Positions 41,924 to 41,930 of a stretch of DNA of 41,930 bases are shown piece after piece. The stretch's first letter is position 1, and every line of letters begins with the position of its first letter. Made by a program: the position numbers and the translations under genes. The notes beneath the pieces are model-generated. The model had not been told where the DNA came from, did no database searches, and saw nothing but the letters and a program-made list of their open reading frames with translations. Source of the DNA: Saccharofermentans sp. (GTDB lineage: Bacteria; Bacillota; Clostridia; Saccharofermentanales; Saccharofermentanaceae); the NCBI GenBank assembly GCA_024685385.1, contig JAIKVV010000035.1, forward strand, positions 1-41,930, given 5' to 3'.

Positions 41924-41930
41924 TTTGAGA
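41924..41930 (+). rRNA. Probable first bases of 16S rRNA, cut by the window end
   Basis: The window ends in TTTGAGA. Clostridial 16S rRNA usually begins close to TTTGAGAGTTTGATC. With the promoter and leader just upstream, the gene likely begins here; seven bases are not proof. Confidence 0.45.

Noticed and set aside
1..41930. Insertion sequences, prophage, tRNA genes, CRISPR arrays
   Set aside because: None was seen: no transposase-like, integrase-like or phage gene, no array of direct repeats, and no recognisable tRNA.

Overview
The window looks like a chromosomal segment of a Gram-positive Clostridia-type bacterium (Firmicutes/Bacillota) with moderate G+C. The evidence is the canonical S10-spc ribosomal gene order, zinc-type S14, zinc-LID adenylate kinase, a recJ-rel pair, RNase J, the rpmH-rnpA-yidD-yidC-jag-mnmE-mnmG-rsmG cluster, and very regular sigma-A promoters with strong AGGAGG ribosome binding sites. 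Thr-rich wall-type proteins and a transglutaminase/BspA-repeat exoprotein would suit a gut or rumen Clostridia lineage, but species cannot be read from the sequence.

Layout. 1-381: end of an upstream terminator, a strong promoter and a GC-rich structured leader. 382-11275: complete S10 plus spc operon (rpsJ to rplO) ending in a first secY and an intrinsic terminator. 11341-14407: a separate unit with its own promoter, holding a second, divergent full-length secY, then adk, map and infA. The usual alpha operon (rpmJ, rpsM, rpsK, rpsD, rpoA, rplQ) does not follow; a monocistronic rpsU does. 14819-19493: recJ and bifunctional rel, overlapping. 19497-24207 (minus strand): RNase J, an SH3b/3D-domain wall protein and pyruvate kinase. 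24208-24630: a two-way promoter region and a 53-residue membrane miniprotein. 24631-28804: proS, a secreted transglutaminase-like/BspA protein and ispE. 28862-30004: two zinc-ribbon membrane proteins. 30112-36712: the rpmH-to-rsmG cluster, here without dnaA next to it. 36793-37275: a third zinc-ribbon membrane protein. 37435-41594: gyrA overlapping a DacF-type D,D-carboxypeptidase. 41595-41930: terminator, tandem promoters and leader of an rRNA operon whose 16S gene seems to start at the window edge.

The genes mostly serve protein synthesis and export: ribosomal proteins, SecYEG core, YidC, methionine aminopeptidase, IF-1, ProRS, tRNA and rRNA modification (MnmE/MnmG, RsmG), RNase P protein and stringent-response Rel. 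No complete unknown system (defence island, mobile element, CRISPR) was found. The points most worth pursuing are the tandem secY duplication with a divergent second copy, a 22-bp alternating purine-pyrimidine tract in the gyrA promoter, structured leaders before rpsJ, rplC and rplF, a three-member zinc-ribbon membrane family, and nested inverted repeats at the rRNA promoter.
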